This document shows, piece after piece, positions 9,706 through 19,206 of a DNA stretch of 64,000 nt. Under the pieces are notes generated by a model. That model saw only the letters and a program-made list of their open reading frames with translations, had not been told where the DNA came from and did no database searches. This DNA comes from Paenalcaligenes hominis (GTDB lineage Bacteria > Pseudomonadota > Gammaproteobacteria > Burkholderiales > Burkholderiaceae_B). Position numbers and translations under genes: made by a program. Location of the stretch: assembly GCF_011927625.1 (NCBI RefSeq), contig NZ_JAATIZ010000001.1, forward strand, positions 496,001 through 560,000, given 5' to 3'. The first letter of the stretch is position 1. The number at the start of each line of letters is the position of its first letter.

Positions 9706-10323
9706 TTAATTAAAGGCTTGGTCGCGAATGAGACCCACAGCAATGCCTTCGAGCGAAAATTCGTCTTGCTTTTGGATAATGATGGGTTCAAAGTCAGGGT
9801 TTTCTGGCAGAAGAGCAATTTTTTTGCCCTGACGCTGTAAACGTTTCACGGTGACTTCGTCGCCTAAGCGGGCGACGACAATTTGACCATTACGCGCCTC
9901 GGAGCTACGTTTGACCGCTAAGAGATCGCCTTCGAGTATACCGGCGTCGCGCATGCTTAGGCCGCGTACCCGTAATAAGTAATCGGGAGCTTGGGAAAAT
10001 AGTGAGGGCTCGACGCCGATTTCACGCTCAATATGCTCGGTCGCCAAAATAGGATGACCCGCTGCCACGCGCCCAATAATAGGAAGCTGGTAGTTTTTTG
10101 TAGGAGTATGGCTATCAACGAGTAGGCGAATACCGCGAGATGTGCCTGAAACCAATTCAATGGCGCCTTTACGTGCTAGCGCTTTAAGGTGGTCTTCGGC
10201 AGCATTAACAGATTTAAAACCAAAGCGCTCTGCAATTTCAGCACGAGTGGGCGGAAAACCGGTGCGCTGAATTTCGCTACGGATTAAGTCGAAGATTTGT
10301 TGTTGGCGGGCAGTAAGTTTCAC
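9706..10323 (-). CDS. lexA: LexA, SOS response repressor
   Basis: LexA represses DNA-damage genes and cleaves itself when stimulated by RecA filaments. I place the start at the GTG at 10323, giving 205 residues that begin [11 protein letters not shown], the usual family start. The frame is open further upstream, but that extension would run through the SOS box. The N-terminal winged helix (residues 1-68) includes [13 protein letters not shown]. The self-cleavage bond is Ala88-Gly89 in VAAGHP, with catalytic Ser123 (GLSMRD) and Lys160 (EVTVKR). No strong ribosome site precedes the GTG. It is convergent with lon. Confidence 0.95.
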   Translation of the reverse strand: MKLTARQQQIFDLIRSEIQRTGFPPTRAEIAERFGFKSVNAAEDHLKALARKGAIELVSGTSRGIRLLVDSHTPTKNYQLPIIGRVAAGHPILATEHIEREIGVEPSLFSQAPDYLLRVRGLSMRDAGILEGDLLAVKRSSEARNGQIVVARLGDEVTVKRLQRQGKKIALLPENPDFEPIIIQKQDEFSLEGIAVGLIRDQAFN

Positions 10324-10337
10324 GGCAATACCATAGA

Positions 10338-10353
10338 CTGGGGTTATATACAG
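10338..10353. promoter_or_regulatory. LexA-binding SOS box upstream of lexA
   Basis: The 16-bp sequence CTGGGGTTATATACAG fits the CTG-N10-CAG SOS box with an AT-rich centre and the ACAG half intact. It lies 15 bp upstream of the chosen lexA GTG start. A TTGACA hexamer sits just beyond it on the minus strand (10365-10360), a plausible minus-35. This is the expected autoregulatory operator. Confidence 0.8.
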
Positions 10354-10376
10354 TTTAATTGTCAATGATCTCTAAC

Positions 10377-10410
10377 AAAAAAGCAAGAAAAACCGGCTTT
10401 TAAGCCGGTT
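10377..10410 (-). terminator. Terminator after tyrB
   Basis: AACCGGCTT (10391-10399) and AAGCCGGTT (10402-10410) pair almost without a loop. Reading on the minus strand the stem is followed by TTTCTTGCTTTTTT, a T-rich tail. It lies 23 bp past the tyrB stop codon and before lexA, separating the two transcripts. Confidence 0.7.
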
Positions 10411-10432
10411 TCACTGAGTTTTTGCGAGGTGT

Positions 10433-11635
10433 TTATTGCACCACACGAGCAATGGCTGCCGCCACTGTAGAAATATTGTGTTCATTGAGTGCTGCTACGC
10501 AAATACGTCCTGTATCTAAGAGGTAGATCGCGTCTTCGTCACGTAAACGTTGTGCTTGAGCTTGGGTTAGGCCTGAATACGAAAACATGCCCTGTTGTTG
10601 CAGGATAAATGACATGTCTTTTTGTACACCGTGCTGAGCTAGCTGCGTAACCAGTTGGTGACGCATGGCATGAATGCGCTGGCGCATGTGGCCGAGTTCG
10701 GTTTCCCATTCGGCAAATCGTTGGTTGTCATTTAGGATCACGTTGACAATTTGTGCCCCGTGGGTGGGCGGGTTAGAGTAATTTGTACGCGCCATACGCT
10801 TGAGTTGGCTTAAAACCTTAGGGCTTTCATCGGCATGGTTCGTTATCACGGTGAGCGCCCCGACACGCTCGCCATACAAGGCAAAGGACTTAGAAAATGA
10901 AGAGCTAACCAACATGGGGATGCCTTGATCCGCTAAATAGCGCACGGCTTTAGCGTCCTCGTCCAAACCGGCCCCAAAGCCTTGATACGCAATGTCCATA
11001 AAAGGAATCAGTTGATTGGCCTTTAGCACCTGAGCAATACGTTGCCATTGCTCGAAGGTAGGGTCGATACCGGTGGGGTTGTGACAGCAAGCATGAAGCA
11101 CCACTATGCTTTGAGGCGCCAGTTGCTGTAAGAACGCAAGCATCCCTTCGATATTGAGGCCTTGAGTCTGTGCGTTGTAGTAGGGGTAGTCCACTACAGT
11201 AAAACCGGCTTTTTCGAATAAAGCGCGGTGATTTTCCCAGCTTGGGTTGCTAATAGCCACCACCGCATCAGGGACGACGGTTTTAAGGAAATCAGCCCCC
11301 AGCTTTAGTGCACCGGTACCGCCTAAGCTTTGAATAGTGACGGCGCGCTCTTGATGAATGGGCAAAGCGTCCCTACCTAATAGTAAGTGTTGCGCACCCA
11401 TGTTGTAATGGGGAATGCCATCGATGGGTAAATACCCTCGGGCAGCGCTTTGCTCTGCTAAGTCATTTTCTGTTTTTCTGACGACGTTCAATAACGGCAT
11501 TTGCCCTTGTTCATCATAATACACCCCGACACCTAGATTAATTTTATGAGGTCGGGCGTCCGCTTGGAATAATTCATTGAGCCCTAGAATTGGGTCGCGT
11601 GGAACTTGAGTAACGTGTGAAAACAAGGTATTCAT
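10433..11635 (-). CDS. tyrB: Aromatic-amino-acid (class I, AspC/TyrB-type) aminotransferase
   Basis: This 400-residue PLP enzyme belongs to the aspartate/tyrosine aminotransferase subgroup and should exchange amino groups between aromatic or acidic amino acids and 2-oxoglutarate. The N-terminus has DPILGLNELF and KINLGVGVYYDEQG. The PLP lysine is in SSSFSKSFALYGERVG, and CHNPTGIDPT is the cofactor-contacting loop. A conserved Arg near the C-terminus (GRICVAALN) binds the substrate carboxylate. It is divergent from uvrB with about 67 bp between. Distinguishing TyrB from AspC by eye is not safe; TyrB-like annotation is usual for this uvrB-linked gene. Confidence 0.88.
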   Translation of the reverse strand: MNTLFSHVTQVPRDPILGLNELFQADARPHKINLGVGVYYDEQGQMPLLNVVRKTENDLAEQSAARGYLPIDGIPHYNMGAQHLLLGRDALPIHQERAVTIQSLGGTGALKLGADFLKTVVPDAVVAISNPSWENHRALFEKAGFTVVDYPYYNAQTQGLNIEGMLAFLQQLAPQSIVVLHACCHNPTGIDPTFEQWQRIAQVLKANQLIPFMDIAYQGFGAGLDEDAKAVRYLADQGIPMLVSSSFSKSFALYGERVGALTVITNHADESPKVLSQLKRMARTNYSNPPTHGAQIVNVILNDNQRFAEWETELGHMRQRIHAMRHQLVTQLAQHGVQKDMSFILQQQGMFSYSGLTQAQAQRLRDEDAIYLLDTGRICVAALNEHNISTVAAAIARVVQ

Positions 11636-11702
11636 AACAGATAACAGAAATTGCGCTAAGAAATAATGAGATAATAAGAGTATCTATCAATCTGGGTGAC
11701 GT

Positions 11703-13730
11703 ATGCAAACCTTTACACCGCAATTCGTTCAGTATCCGAATAGTCCGTTTCAACTTTATCAACCCTATGCTCCGGCTGGGGATCAACCAACGGCGATTGA
11801 GGCGCTAAACGAGGGTTTATCAGATGGTTTGATGTATCAAACCTTACTCGGGGTAACGGGTTCGGGTAAAACCTATACCATGGCCAACCTTATTGCACGC
11901 AGTGGTCGGCCTGCTATTGTGTTGGCACCGAATAAAACGCTAGCGGCTCAGTTGTATGCAGAGATGCGCGAATTCTTTCCTAAAAATGCGGTGGAGTATT
12001 TCGTGTCGTATTACGATTACTACCAGCCCGAGGCCTATGTGCCATCACGTGATCTTTTCATCGAGAAAGACTCGTCTATTAACGAGCACATCGAGCAGAT
12101 GCGTTTATCTGCGACGAAAAGCCTACTTGAGCGCCCTGACACCATTATTGTGGGGTCGGTCTCATGCATTTACGGTATAGGTAACCCAGCCGACTACCAT
12201 GCCATGGTGTTGACCTTGCGCCAAGGGGATGAAATCGGACGCCAAGAGCTGTTAGCGCGCCTAGTAGCGATGCAATATGAGCGTAACGATACTGAGTTCG
12301 AGCGGGGTATGTTCAGAGCGCGTGGCGAGACCATTGATATTTTCCCTGCTGAGAATGCGGAACAAGCTTTGCGTGTGACTTTGTTTGATGATGAGATAGA
12401 AAGCCTGGCTTTATTTGATCCATTAACCGGCAAGGTGCTTCAAGAGGTAGTGCGTTTTACGGTGTATCCCGGTTCTCATTTTGTGACACCACGCGAGACC
12501 GTATTGCGCGCTATTGAAACGATCAAAGAAGAGCTCAAAGACCGTTTAGCCTACTTTATTGATCAAGGGATGCTGGTCGAAGCCCAACGCCTAGAGCAAC
12601 GCACTCGTTTCGATTTAGAAATGATGTACGAACTGGGTTTTTGTAAAGGGATTGAAAACTATTCGCGTCATTTATCTGGCGCTAAAGCAGGCGATCCTCC
12701 GCCTACTTTAATTGATTATTTGCCCAAAAACGCGATTATGTTTATTGATGAAAGCCATGTCACGATGGGACAAATTGGCGGCATGTACAAAGGCGACCGC
12801 TCACGCAAGGAGACCTTAGTACAGTTCGGTTTTAGACTCCCCTCGGCACTCGACAACCGGCCTTTAAAAATGGACGAGTTCGAGCAACGTATGCCGCAAA
12901 CCGTATTTGTATCGGCCACACCGGCTGCTTACGAGCAAACCCATGCTGATCAAGTCGTAGAGCAAGTGGTGCGCCCTACGGGGTTGGTGGATCCGATCGT
13001 AGAGGTACGGCCAGCTACCACCCAAGTTGATGATGTATTTGGGGAAATTACTCAACGCGTCGCCTTAAAAGAAAGGGTGCTAATCACCACGCTTACTAAG
13101 CAAATGGCAGAGGATCTCAGTGCGTTTTTGGCGGAGCACGGCGTAAAAGTGCGTTATTTGCACTCTGATATTGATACTGTAGAGCGTGTAGAAATTATTC
13201 GCGATCTACGTTTAGGTGTGTTTGATGTGCTCGTAGGGATTAACCTCTTACGCGAGGGGCTAGATATACCCGAAGTCTCATTAGTGGCTATTTTGGACGC
13301 TGATAAAGAAGGCTTTCTGCGCTCAGAGCGTAGTCTTATTCAAACCATAGGCCGTGCAGCTCGAAATTTGAAAGGTCACGCTATTTTATATGCAGACCGC
13401 ATTACAGAGTCCATGCGCAAAGCCATGGATGAAACCGAACGCCGTCGTGAAAAGCAATTGCAGTTTAATATTGATCACGGTATTACCGCGCGTGGTGTGA
13501 ACAAGGCCGTGCGCGATTTAATTGATGGCGTATTGGCTCCTGCTCAGGTGTCATCTAACGAGCTTGCTGATTTGGACTTTGATTTGATACGCGATGAAAA
13601 AGTCTTGGCGCGCGAACTAAAACGCCTAGAAAAACAAATGATGGATCAAGCGAAAAACTTAGAGTTCGAGGCTGCTGCGCAAACGCGTGATCAGTTACGG
13701 CGCTTAAAAGACCAAGCCTTACTTAGTTAA
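11703..13730 (+). CDS. uvrB: UvrB, excinuclease ABC subunit B
   Basis: UvrB is the damage-verifying helicase-like subunit of nucleotide excision repair; it is loaded by UvrA and recruits UvrC. The 675 residues contain Walker A GVTGSGKT, the DNA-inserting beta-hairpin [12 protein letters not shown] with its aromatic residues, Walker B in IMFIDESHV, helicase motif VI in QTIGRAARN, and the C-terminal UVR domain ([23 protein letters not shown]) that contacts UvrC. I see no convincing SOS box in the 67-bp gap to tyrB. Length matches E. coli UvrB (673). Confidence 0.98.
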   Translation: MQTFTPQFVQYPNSPFQLYQPYAPAGDQPTAIEALNEGLSDGLMYQTLLGVTGSGKTYTMANLIARSGRPAIVLAPNKTLAAQLYAEMREFFPKNAVEYFVSYYDYYQPEAYVPSRDLFIEKDSSINEHIEQMRLSATKSLLERPDTIIVGSVSCIYGIGNPADYHAMVLTLRQGDEIGRQELLARLVAMQYERNDTEFERGMFRARGETIDIFPAENAEQALRVTLFDDEIESLALFDPLTGKVLQEVVRFTVYPGSHFVTPRETVLRAIETIKEELKDRLAYFIDQGMLVEAQRLEQRTRFDLEMMYELGFCKGIENYSRHLSGAKAGDPPPTLIDYLPKNAIMFIDESHVTMGQIGGMYKGDRSRKETLVQFGFRLPSALDNRPLKMDEFEQRMPQTVFVSATPAAYEQTHADQVVEQVVRPTGLVDPIVEVRPATTQVDDVFGEITQRVALKERVLITTLTKQMAEDLSAFLAEHGVKVRYLHSDIDTVERVEIIRDLRLGVFDVLVGINLLREGLDIPEVSLVAILDADKEGFLRSERSLIQTIGRAARNLKGHAILYADRITESMRKAMDETERRREKQLQFNIDHGITARGVNKAVRDLIDGVLAPAQVSSNELADLDFDLIRDEKVLARELKRLEKQMMDQAKNLEFEAAAQTRDQLRRLKDQALLS

Positions 13731-13774
13731 GCAGGTGCTTATAAAACAAAAATGCAAAAAAAGTACTTAATACC

Positions 13775-13823
13775 TTACTGAAATAATGGGTATTTGTTAT
13801 ACTGGACTAAATTAGTCGGGTAT
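13775..13823 (+). promoter_or_regulatory. isc promoter with type 1 IscR operator
   Basis: TTACTG (13775-13780) and TATACT (13798-13803) are spaced 17 bp and form a reasonable sigma-70 promoter. A 25-bp near-palindrome at 13799-13823, with core GGACTAAATTAGTC and ATAC/GGTAT flanks, overlaps the minus-10 element. It closely resembles type 1 sites bound by [2Fe-2S]-IscR, so holo-IscR should repress this operon. Confidence 0.85.
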
Positions 13824-13868
13824 GAGGGCTATCCCTCGCCAGCAACAGCTTCTCTCAAGGAACAGATT

Positions 13869-14372
13869 ATGCGTTTAACCACTAAAGGACGTTTTGCCGT
13901 TACGGCAATGATTGACTTGGCTCTGCGACAACAAAGCGGGCCAGTAACTTTAGCCAAAATTAGTGAACGTCAAAGCATATCCTTGTCATACTTAGAGCAA
14001 TTATTTGGTCGCTTGCGTCGTCACGAGCTCGTAGATAGCACGCGCGGCCCCGGTGGTGGGTACAGCTTGGCACGTCTAGCTCGACATATTACGGTCGCTG
14101 ATATTATTTTTGCTGTAGATGAACCGCTTGATGCAACCAACTGCGGTGGCAAGGGCGATTGCGAAAAAGATGAGAACGGCAATCGCATTCAGTGCATGAC
14201 CCACGAGCTTTGGGCCACATTAAGTCGTAAAATGGTGGACTACTTGGATTCGGTCTCATTGCAAGACCTCGTTGATCAACAACGTATGCGACAATTAGAG
14301 GAATCCGTGCGTCAACAACAAAGCACTCAACACCCTACGCATCGTATTACACCCGAACAAGCGACTTGTTAG
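13869..14372 (+). CDS. iscR: IscR, Fe-S-sensing Rrf2-family repressor
   Basis: IscR senses Fe-S status through its own [2Fe-2S] cluster and represses the isc operon when the cluster is present. The ATG at 13869 follows an AAGGA ribosome site and gives the standard start [19 protein letters not shown]; the frame is open upstream but would cross the operator. The winged helix (residues 1-60) includes GLY-rich [11 protein letters not shown]. Cluster ligands are Cys92, Cys98, Cys109 and His112, with five extra residues between the second and third Cys compared with E. coli (92, 98, 104, 107). The 167-residue protein is the first gene of the iscRSUA operon. Confidence 0.96.
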   Translation: MRLTTKGRFAVTAMIDLALRQQSGPVTLAKISERQSISLSYLEQLFGRLRRHELVDSTRGPGGGYSLARLARHITVADIIFAVDEPLDATNCGGKGDCEKDENGNRIQCMTHELWATLSRKMVDYLDSVSLQDLVDQQRMRQLEESVRQQQSTQHPTHRITPEQATC

Positions 14373-14391
14373 ATTTTTATTGGAGTTGGTT

Positions 14392-15588
14392 TTGTCTACT
14401 ACCTATCCCGTTTATTTAGATTATGCCGCCACCACCCCCTTAGACGCTCGCGTCTTAGAGCAAATGATGCCTTGGTTAACTACCCAGTATGGGAATCCGG
14501 CCTCAAATACACATGCTTACGGGTGGGACGCCGAAGAAGCCGTAGAGCGCGCGCGGGTGCAGGTAGCAACGTTGGTGCAGGCTCATCCGCGTGAAATTGT
14601 TTGGACTTCCGGGGCAACCGAGTCTAACAACCTCGCTATTAAAGGGGCTGCTTTGGCCTACGCTGAGCAGGGCAAACACCTTATTACCGTTAATACCGAA
14701 CACAAAGCAGTACTCGATACCTTTGCTTATTTAGAAACTCAGGGCTTCGAGGTTACCTATCTAGCTGTAAACACAGAAGGGCTCATCACCCTCGATCAGC
14801 TCAAAGCCGCCATTCGTCCTGATACGACCTTGGTATCTGTGATGGCTGCTAACAATGAAATTGGTGTCATTCAAGATCTAGAGGGCATCGGGGCACTCTG
14901 TGCCGAACACAATATTATTTTTCATATTGATGCAGCCCAAGGTGCGGGTAAAATTGATTTAAATGTAGATACCATTCAGGCCGATTTGATGTCATTTTCG
15001 GGCCATAAGCTCTATGCCCCAAAAGGGATCGGCGCGCTTTATGTACGTCGCAAGCCGCGTGTTCGTCTTGCCGCACAAATTCATGGGGGCGGGCACGAGC
15101 GTGGCTTTAGGTCAGGCACCTTGGCTCCTCATCAAATTGTGGGCATGGGGGCGGCCTTCGAGCTAGCCCAACAGGAAATGGCTACAGAACAAGCTCATAT
15201 TCAAACCCTGCGCGATCAGTTCTGGCAGCAGTTACAGGCCCAGCTTCCTAATATTCATCTTAACGGCTCACTCGAACACCGTCTGCCTAATAATCTGAAT
15301 ATTAGTTTTGAAGGTATCGAAGGCGAAGCGCTAATGATGTCTTTAACTGGTCTAGCTGTCTCTAGCGGCTCTGCCTGCACGTCAGCCAGCCTAGCTCCGT
15401 CCTATGTGCTGATGGCTCTCGGACGTTCACCGCAGCTTGCCCATAGTTCTTTACGAATAAGTTTAGGTCGTCAAACCACTCAACAGGATCTGGATACCGC
15501 TTTATCTGAAATCGTCACCCAGGTACGACGTCTACGCGCGTTATCGCCCGTTTGGCAGGGCGAGTCCGACTTGGCAGTGGCTCTTTAA
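14392..15588 (+). CDS. iscS: IscS cysteine desulfurase lacking the usual C-terminal tail
   Basis: IscS removes sulfur from cysteine as an enzyme persulfide and feeds Fe-S clusters and thiolated tRNA. I chose the TTG at 14392 because GGAG lies six bases before it; this gives 398 residues. The PLP lysine is Lys206 in [10 protein letters not shown] and the persulfide Cys is Cys329 in [10 protein letters not shown], both as in E. coli IscS. After LRALSPVW the protein ends GESDLAVAL, without the conserved tail that ends SIEWAHH in E. coli and helps bind IscU. The gene lies seven bases after iscR's stop region and 10 bp before the divergent iscU. Confidence 0.95.
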   Translation: MSTTYPVYLDYAATTPLDARVLEQMMPWLTTQYGNPASNTHAYGWDAEEAVERARVQVATLVQAHPREIVWTSGATESNNLAIKGAALAYAEQGKHLITVNTEHKAVLDTFAYLETQGFEVTYLAVNTEGLITLDQLKAAIRPDTTLVSVMAANNEIGVIQDLEGIGALCAEHNIIFHIDAAQGAGKIDLNVDTIQADLMSFSGHKLYAPKGIGALYVRRKPRVRLAAQIHGGGHERGFRSGTLAPHQIVGMGAAFELAQQEMATEQAHIQTLRDQFWQQLQAQLPNIHLNGSLEHRLPNNLNISFEGIEGEALMMSLTGLAVSSGSACTSASLAPSYVLMALGRSPQLAHSSLRISLGRQTTQQDLDTALSEIVTQVRRLRALSPVWQGESDLAVAL

Positions 15589-15598
15589 AGGATAAATA

Positions 15599-15979
15599 AT
15601 GTATTCTGATACTGTACGTGCACGGTTTATGCAGCCTCAGTTTGCAGGCACCCTTCAGGGGGAACAAGTTTTGCAAGCCCGTGTTGGCGCACCTGAACAG
15701 GGTGCTGTAATGGAGATCTATATTGCCATCGATGCTCAGCGCATCCAGGCTGCTCGTTTCAAGGCATACGGTTGTGGGGCATGTATCGCCACGGCCGACT
15801 ATGTATGCGAGCTATTAGAGGGCACTCCTGTAGATCAGCTCGAACACTTTGATACCCAGCCTTTAGTCACGGCTTTAGGCTTAACTGGCATTAAATTACA
15901 CTGCGCTTGGCTAGCCTCCGAGGCTGCCGAACAATTATTACTTGCTTGGCGTCAGGCCGAAGCAAGTGTTACACACTAA
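15599..15979 (+). CDS. iscU: Divergent IscU-like scaffold missing a ligand Cys, the key Asp and the HscA motif
   Basis: This 126-residue protein aligns with IscU from YSDTVRARF to the C-terminus and would normally be the scaffold on which [2Fe-2S] clusters form. Two of three ligand cysteines remain: Cys59 (YGCGAC) and Cys102 (KLHCAW). The first ligand, Cys37 in the E. coli GAPACGD motif, is Gln34 here (GAPEQGA), and the essential Asp39 is Ala36. The LPPVK sequence bound by chaperone HscA is replaced by LTGIK. Extra cysteines occur at 62 and 70. A spare scaffold, a carrier, or a chaperone-independent variant are all possible. A canonical IscU may exist elsewhere in the genome. Confidence 0.85.
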   Translation: MYSDTVRARFMQPQFAGTLQGEQVLQARVGAPEQGAVMEIYIAIDAQRIQAARFKAYGCGACIATADYVCELLEGTPVDQLEHFDTQPLVTALGLTGIKLHCAWLASEAAEQLLLAWRQAEASVTH

Positions 15980-15988
15980 GAGGTACAT

Positions 15989-16312
15989 ATGTCTATTACA
16001 CTAACGTCTCAAGCCGCTGAACACATTAGCAAGCACCTTGAAAAACGTGGCTCAGGTTTAGGTCTACGTTTAGGTGTACGTTTGACCGGGTGTTCAGGCA
16101 TGGCTTACGAAGTCAACTACGTGGATGAGGCCGCAGAAAACGATCATGTATTCGAAGACCAAGGTATCCGCGTGTATGTGGATCCACGTAGCTTGCCTTT
16201 TGTCGATGGCACACAAATTGACTACGAACGTAAAGGCTTAAGTGAAATGTTTAAATTCCGCAACCCCAATGAAAAAGCAGCATGTGGTTGTGGTGAGTCC
16301 TTTACGGTCTAG
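15989..16312 (+). CDS. iscA: IscA, A-type Fe-S carrier protein
   Basis: IscA-type proteins accept Fe-S clusters or iron and pass them to apo-targets. The 107-residue protein has the three invariant cysteines: Cys35 in TGCSGMAY, and the CGCG pair near the C-terminus (CGCGESFTV). It follows iscU by nine bases and ends the operon; a strong terminator begins 20 bp later. The usual hscB, hscA, fdx and iscX do not follow. ErpA is the nearest alternative, but gene position favours IscA. Confidence 0.93.
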   Translation: MSITLTSQAAEHISKHLEKRGSGLGLRLGVRLTGCSGMAYEVNYVDEAAENDHVFEDQGIRVYVDPRSLPFVDGTQIDYERKGLSEMFKFRNPNEKAACGCGESFTV

Positions 16313-16332
16313 GTCGACGCATTAGTTCTACT

Positions 16333-16372
16333 AAAAGCTGATTACCGCTCTAGACAGGTAGTCAGCTTTTTT
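16333..16372 (+). terminator. Terminator closing the iscRSUA operon
   Basis: AAAAGCTGATTACC (16333-16346) pairs with GGTAGTCAGCTTTT (16357-16370) with a single mismatch around a 10-base loop, followed by more T. It shows that the operon stops after iscA. Confidence 0.88.
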
Positions 16373-16397
16373 ATTGTTTTAGCTAATAGGAATTGCT

Positions 16398-16859
16398 ATG
16401 TCTAACGCAGGGGCTAAATATTATCTCGAGGATTTAACGCAAGGCGATCAGTACACCAGTCGTACTCACGCCTTGGATGCAGAGCAAATTATCGCTTATG
16501 CGAAACAGTTTGACCCTCAGATTTTTCATACGGACCCTGTTTTAGCCCAACAGAGTTTTTTTGCTGGGTTAGCTGCTAGCGGTTGGCATACGGCAGGGAT
16601 TACAATGAAACTCTTAGTGGAAAGTGTCCCTTTTGTTGGCGGCCTCGTGGGTGCTGGTTGCGAAGTCACATGGCCTCAGGCCACACGCCCTGACGATATC
16701 CTCCATGTTCAGTCTGAGATCATCAGTATTACCCCCTCGCGCACTAAAAAAGACCGAGGCATTGTGTTGCTCGAATCATTAACTAAAAATCAACACGGCG
16801 CTATCGTACAACGCATGCTGTCAAAGCTGGTTGTACGTCGTAAAAATATCGAGCTTTAA
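16398..16859 (+). CDS. MaoC-family hot-dog (R)-enoyl-CoA hydratase-like protein
   Basis: The 153-residue protein has the MaoC dehydratase fold. The hydratase motif is visible as YAKQFDPQIFHTDP, where the Asp and His of the D-x-x-x-x-H pattern are the usual catalytic pair of R-specific enoyl-CoA hydratases. A substrate-tunnel segment, AASGWHTAGITMKLL, follows. It would add water to trans-2-enoyl-CoA or act on a related thioester. It is a single gene between two terminators, so the neighbours give no pathway clue. Confidence 0.85.
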   Translation: MSNAGAKYYLEDLTQGDQYTSRTHALDAEQIIAYAKQFDPQIFHTDPVLAQQSFFAGLAASGWHTAGITMKLLVESVPFVGGLVGAGCEVTWPQATRPDDILHVQSEIISITPSRTKKDRGIVLLESLTKNQHGAIVQRMLSKLVVRRKNIEL

Positions 16860-16892
16860 TAAAAAACAGCACGCTAAGTAAAGCGTGCTGTT
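16859..16892 (-). terminator. Terminator after lysS
   Basis: AACAGCACGCT (16865-16875) and AGCGTGCTGTT (16882-16892) are perfect 11-bp arms with a six-base loop. On the minus strand the stem runs into a T-rich tail (16866-16859). It lies just past the lysS stop codon and may also slow transcripts from the convergent maoC-like gene. Confidence 0.85.
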
Positions 16893-16923
16893 CGGATGAG
16901 ATCAAGGTGATCGACTTAGACGG

Positions 16924-18441
16924 CTAGTCAGCTCGGCGTAAATGTGGGAATAAGATGACGTCACGAATACTGGCGCTATCTGTTAGCAGCATGACTAAAC
17001 GATCAATACCAATACCACAGCCACCTGTAGGCGGCATGCCGTATTCCAAGGCGCGAATATAATCGGCATCAAAATACATGGCTTCTTCGTCACCAGCGTC
17101 TTTGGCTTCGACTTGGGCAAGGAAACGTGCGGCTTGATCTTCGGGGTCGTTTAACTCAGAAAAACCATTTGCGATTTCACGGCCTGTAATAAAGAGCTCA
17201 AAACGCTCAGTAATAGCAGGGTCGTGATCGGATGCACGAGCTAGAGGTGAGACCTCGACAGGGTAGTCCACGATGAAAGTAGGGTGCCACAGCTTGGCTT
17301 CGGCCGTTTCTTCAAACAAAGCCAATTGCAAAGCGCCTACCCCAGCATGCAAGAAAGCCGGTGCATGAATATCGACTTTTTTACGCGTAAGCTCGGCCTT
17401 AAGGAAATCCATGTCGTTAAGCTGTTCTGTGCTGTAGTGAGGGAAGTATTTTTGAATGGCTTCTACAATGGTGAGTCGATCAAAGGGCTGATCTAAACGC
17501 AAGGCTTCCCCTTGATAAGAGATCTCTGCAGAACCACACGCAGCCACCGCCGCAGAGCGAATCAGCGTTTCGGTGAAATCCATTAACCAGTGGTAGTCAG
17601 TATAGGCCGCGTAAAACTCCATCATGGTGAACTCGGGGTTGTGACGCGGGCTAACCCCTTCGTTGCGGAAGTTGCGGTTAATTTCAAATACACGTTCGAA
17701 CCCACCCACCACCAAGCGTTTTAAATAAAGCTCGGGCGCAATACGCAAATACATCTCCATGTCGAGCGCATTGTGATGCGTAACAAACGGCTTGGCGGCT
17801 GCGCCACCCGGAATAGGATGCAACATAGGCGTTTCGACCTCTAGAAAGCCGGCTTCAACCATATGTTGACGAATGCTGTTAATGGCCTTGCTGCGCGCTA
17901 AAAATGTAGTGCGAGTGTCATCGCTCATGATCAAGTCTACGTAGCGTTGACGATAGCGTAGCTCTTGATCGGCTAAACCGTGGAACTTGTCTGGTAGGGG
18001 GCGTAGTGATTTAACCAACAAGCGAATTTCGTGCGCTTTAATAGAAAGTTCGCCTTTATTGGTTTTGAACATTTCACCGCTTACCGCAAGAATATCGCCA
18101 ATATCCCACGTCTTAAACTGTTCATAGATGTCTTCGCCTAGCGTGCTTTTATCTAGGTAGATTTGAATACGGCCCGAGCTGTCCTGCAGCGTAGCAAAGC
18201 TGGCTTTGCCCATGACACGCTTTAGCATCATACGACCAGCCACGCTGGCTTGCTGAGGTGCGGCGGCTAGCGTTTCTTTGTCTTGGTCATCGTAAAGCTG
18301 GTGTAATTGTTGGGCATGGTGCTCAGGCTGGTAATCATTTGGGTAGGCATTGCCATGCTCGCGTAACGCGGAAAGTTTTGTACGACGCTCTGCGATCAGA
18401 TGATTTTCGTCAACGTGAGTTGACTCAGTAGTAGAAGTCAT
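16924..18441 (-). CDS. lysS: Lysyl-tRNA synthetase, class II
   Basis: LysRS charges tRNA-Lys. The 505-residue protein has an N-terminal OB-fold anticodon-binding domain (around [21 protein letters not shown]) and the class II catalytic core. Motif 1 is in [21 protein letters not shown], motif 2 in [20 protein letters not shown], and motif 3 at the C-terminus in [17 protein letters not shown]. It is downstream of prfB and an SDR gene on the same strand; prfB-lysS linkage is common in proteobacteria. Only 11 bp separate it from the SDR gene that follows in coordinates. Confidence 0.98.
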   Translation of the reverse strand: MTSTTESTHVDENHLIAERRTKLSALREHGNAYPNDYQPEHHAQQLHQLYDDQDKETLAAAPQQASVAGRMMLKRVMGKASFATLQDSSGRIQIYLDKSTLGEDIYEQFKTWDIGDILAVSGEMFKTNKGELSIKAHEIRLLVKSLRPLPDKFHGLADQELRYRQRYVDLIMSDDTRTTFLARSKAINSIRQHMVEAGFLEVETPMLHPIPGGAAAKPFVTHHNALDMEMYLRIAPELYLKRLVVGGFERVFEINRNFRNEGVSPRHNPEFTMMEFYAAYTDYHWLMDFTETLIRSAAVAACGSAEISYQGEALRLDQPFDRLTIVEAIQKYFPHYSTEQLNDMDFLKAELTRKKVDIHAPAFLHAGVGALQLALFEETAEAKLWHPTFIVDYPVEVSPLARASDHDPAITERFELFITGREIANGFSELNDPEDQAARFLAQVEAKDAGDEEAMYFDADYIRALEYGMPPTGGCGIGIDRLVMLLTDSASIRDVILFPHLRRAD

Positions 18442-18452
18442 GAGTAAAACAA

Positions 18453-19205
18453 TTAAAAATAATGGCGAATATCATCGACGGTTTTGGTGCCAAATGTGTC
18501 ATTCGCAAGATAACGGGCAATCTGTTCAGCAGTAAACGATGCTGAGGCAAGTTGTTGATTTTGATGAAGCTGGATAAAGCGTTCGCGATTGGGGAAAGAT
18601 TCCGGCTCGGTTTGGCGAATATCAGCTTGCATGTCGGTATCGATGACCCCGGGTGCTAAAGCGACCGTACGGACTTGAGGCTGTTCAAGGGCTAGGGTCT
18701 GAGTGAAATAGTCTACCGCAGATTTGGTCGCACCGTATACGCCCCAACCTGGAACGGGCCCTCGTCCTGCACCGGAAGAGATGTTTAAAATGCGGCGATC
18801 CGAGGCAGCGGGAGCATGCGTTAAGAAGGCAGCGCTAAGACTGATTAGGCTTCCCACGTTTAATTGTAGAGCGTGCGCAATGGGATAGGGGTCAGTCAAC
18901 TGATGAGACTGTGCCATGGGCGCGACAGTGCCTGCGTTGTTAATTAGCCAATAAGACCGAGCTTGAGGGTGGGCCTGCAGCAGTTCGCCTAGCGCATGGG
19001 CCGCATGAGCGCAGCCTTGGGGTAGGGCTAGGTCGGTTTGAATAAAATGATAGGCGCAATCATGCGCATGACAATGGGCAGCAAGCTGGGCGTTGTTACT
19101 GCGCGCAATACCAATTACAAGACGCTGTGGCTGAGCAAGCTGTTGAGCTAATGCTAAGCCCAAGCCACGGGATACGCCCGTGATAACAATGACCTCATTA
19201 ATCAA
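18453..19205 (-). CDS. Short-chain dehydrogenase/reductase
   Basis: A classical SDR of 250 residues that should reduce or oxidise a carbonyl with NAD(P). The cofactor motif is [10 protein letters not shown] (TGxxxGxG), followed by NNAG, the catalytic Ser in LNISSGAG, and YxxxK in [15 protein letters not shown] is the usual loop after the active site. I place the start at a TTG (19205) because AAGGAG lies six bases upstream, inside the end of prfB, and the protein then begins directly at the first beta-strand. It sits between prfB and lysS in one apparent operon. It resembles sepiapterin-reductase-like or YciK-like SDRs; the substrate is unknown. Confidence 0.9.
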   Translation of the reverse strand: MINEVIVITGVSRGLGLALAQQLAQPQRLVIGIARSNNAQLAAHCHAHDCAYHFIQTDLALPQGCAHAAHALGELLQAHPQARSYWLINNAGTVAPMAQSHQLTDPYPIAHALQLNVGSLISLSAAFLTHAPAASDRRILNISSGAGRGPVPGWGVYGATKSAVDYFTQTLALEQPQVRTVALAPGVIDTDMQADIRQTEPESFPNRERFIQLHQNQQLASASFTAEQIARYLANDTFGTKTVDDIRHYF

Positions 19206-19206
19206 T

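Noticed and set aside
10324-10365. Longer lexA start at 10365
   Set aside because: It would place the SOS box inside the coding sequence and add residues that relatives lack; the GTG at 10323 gives the normal N-terminus.
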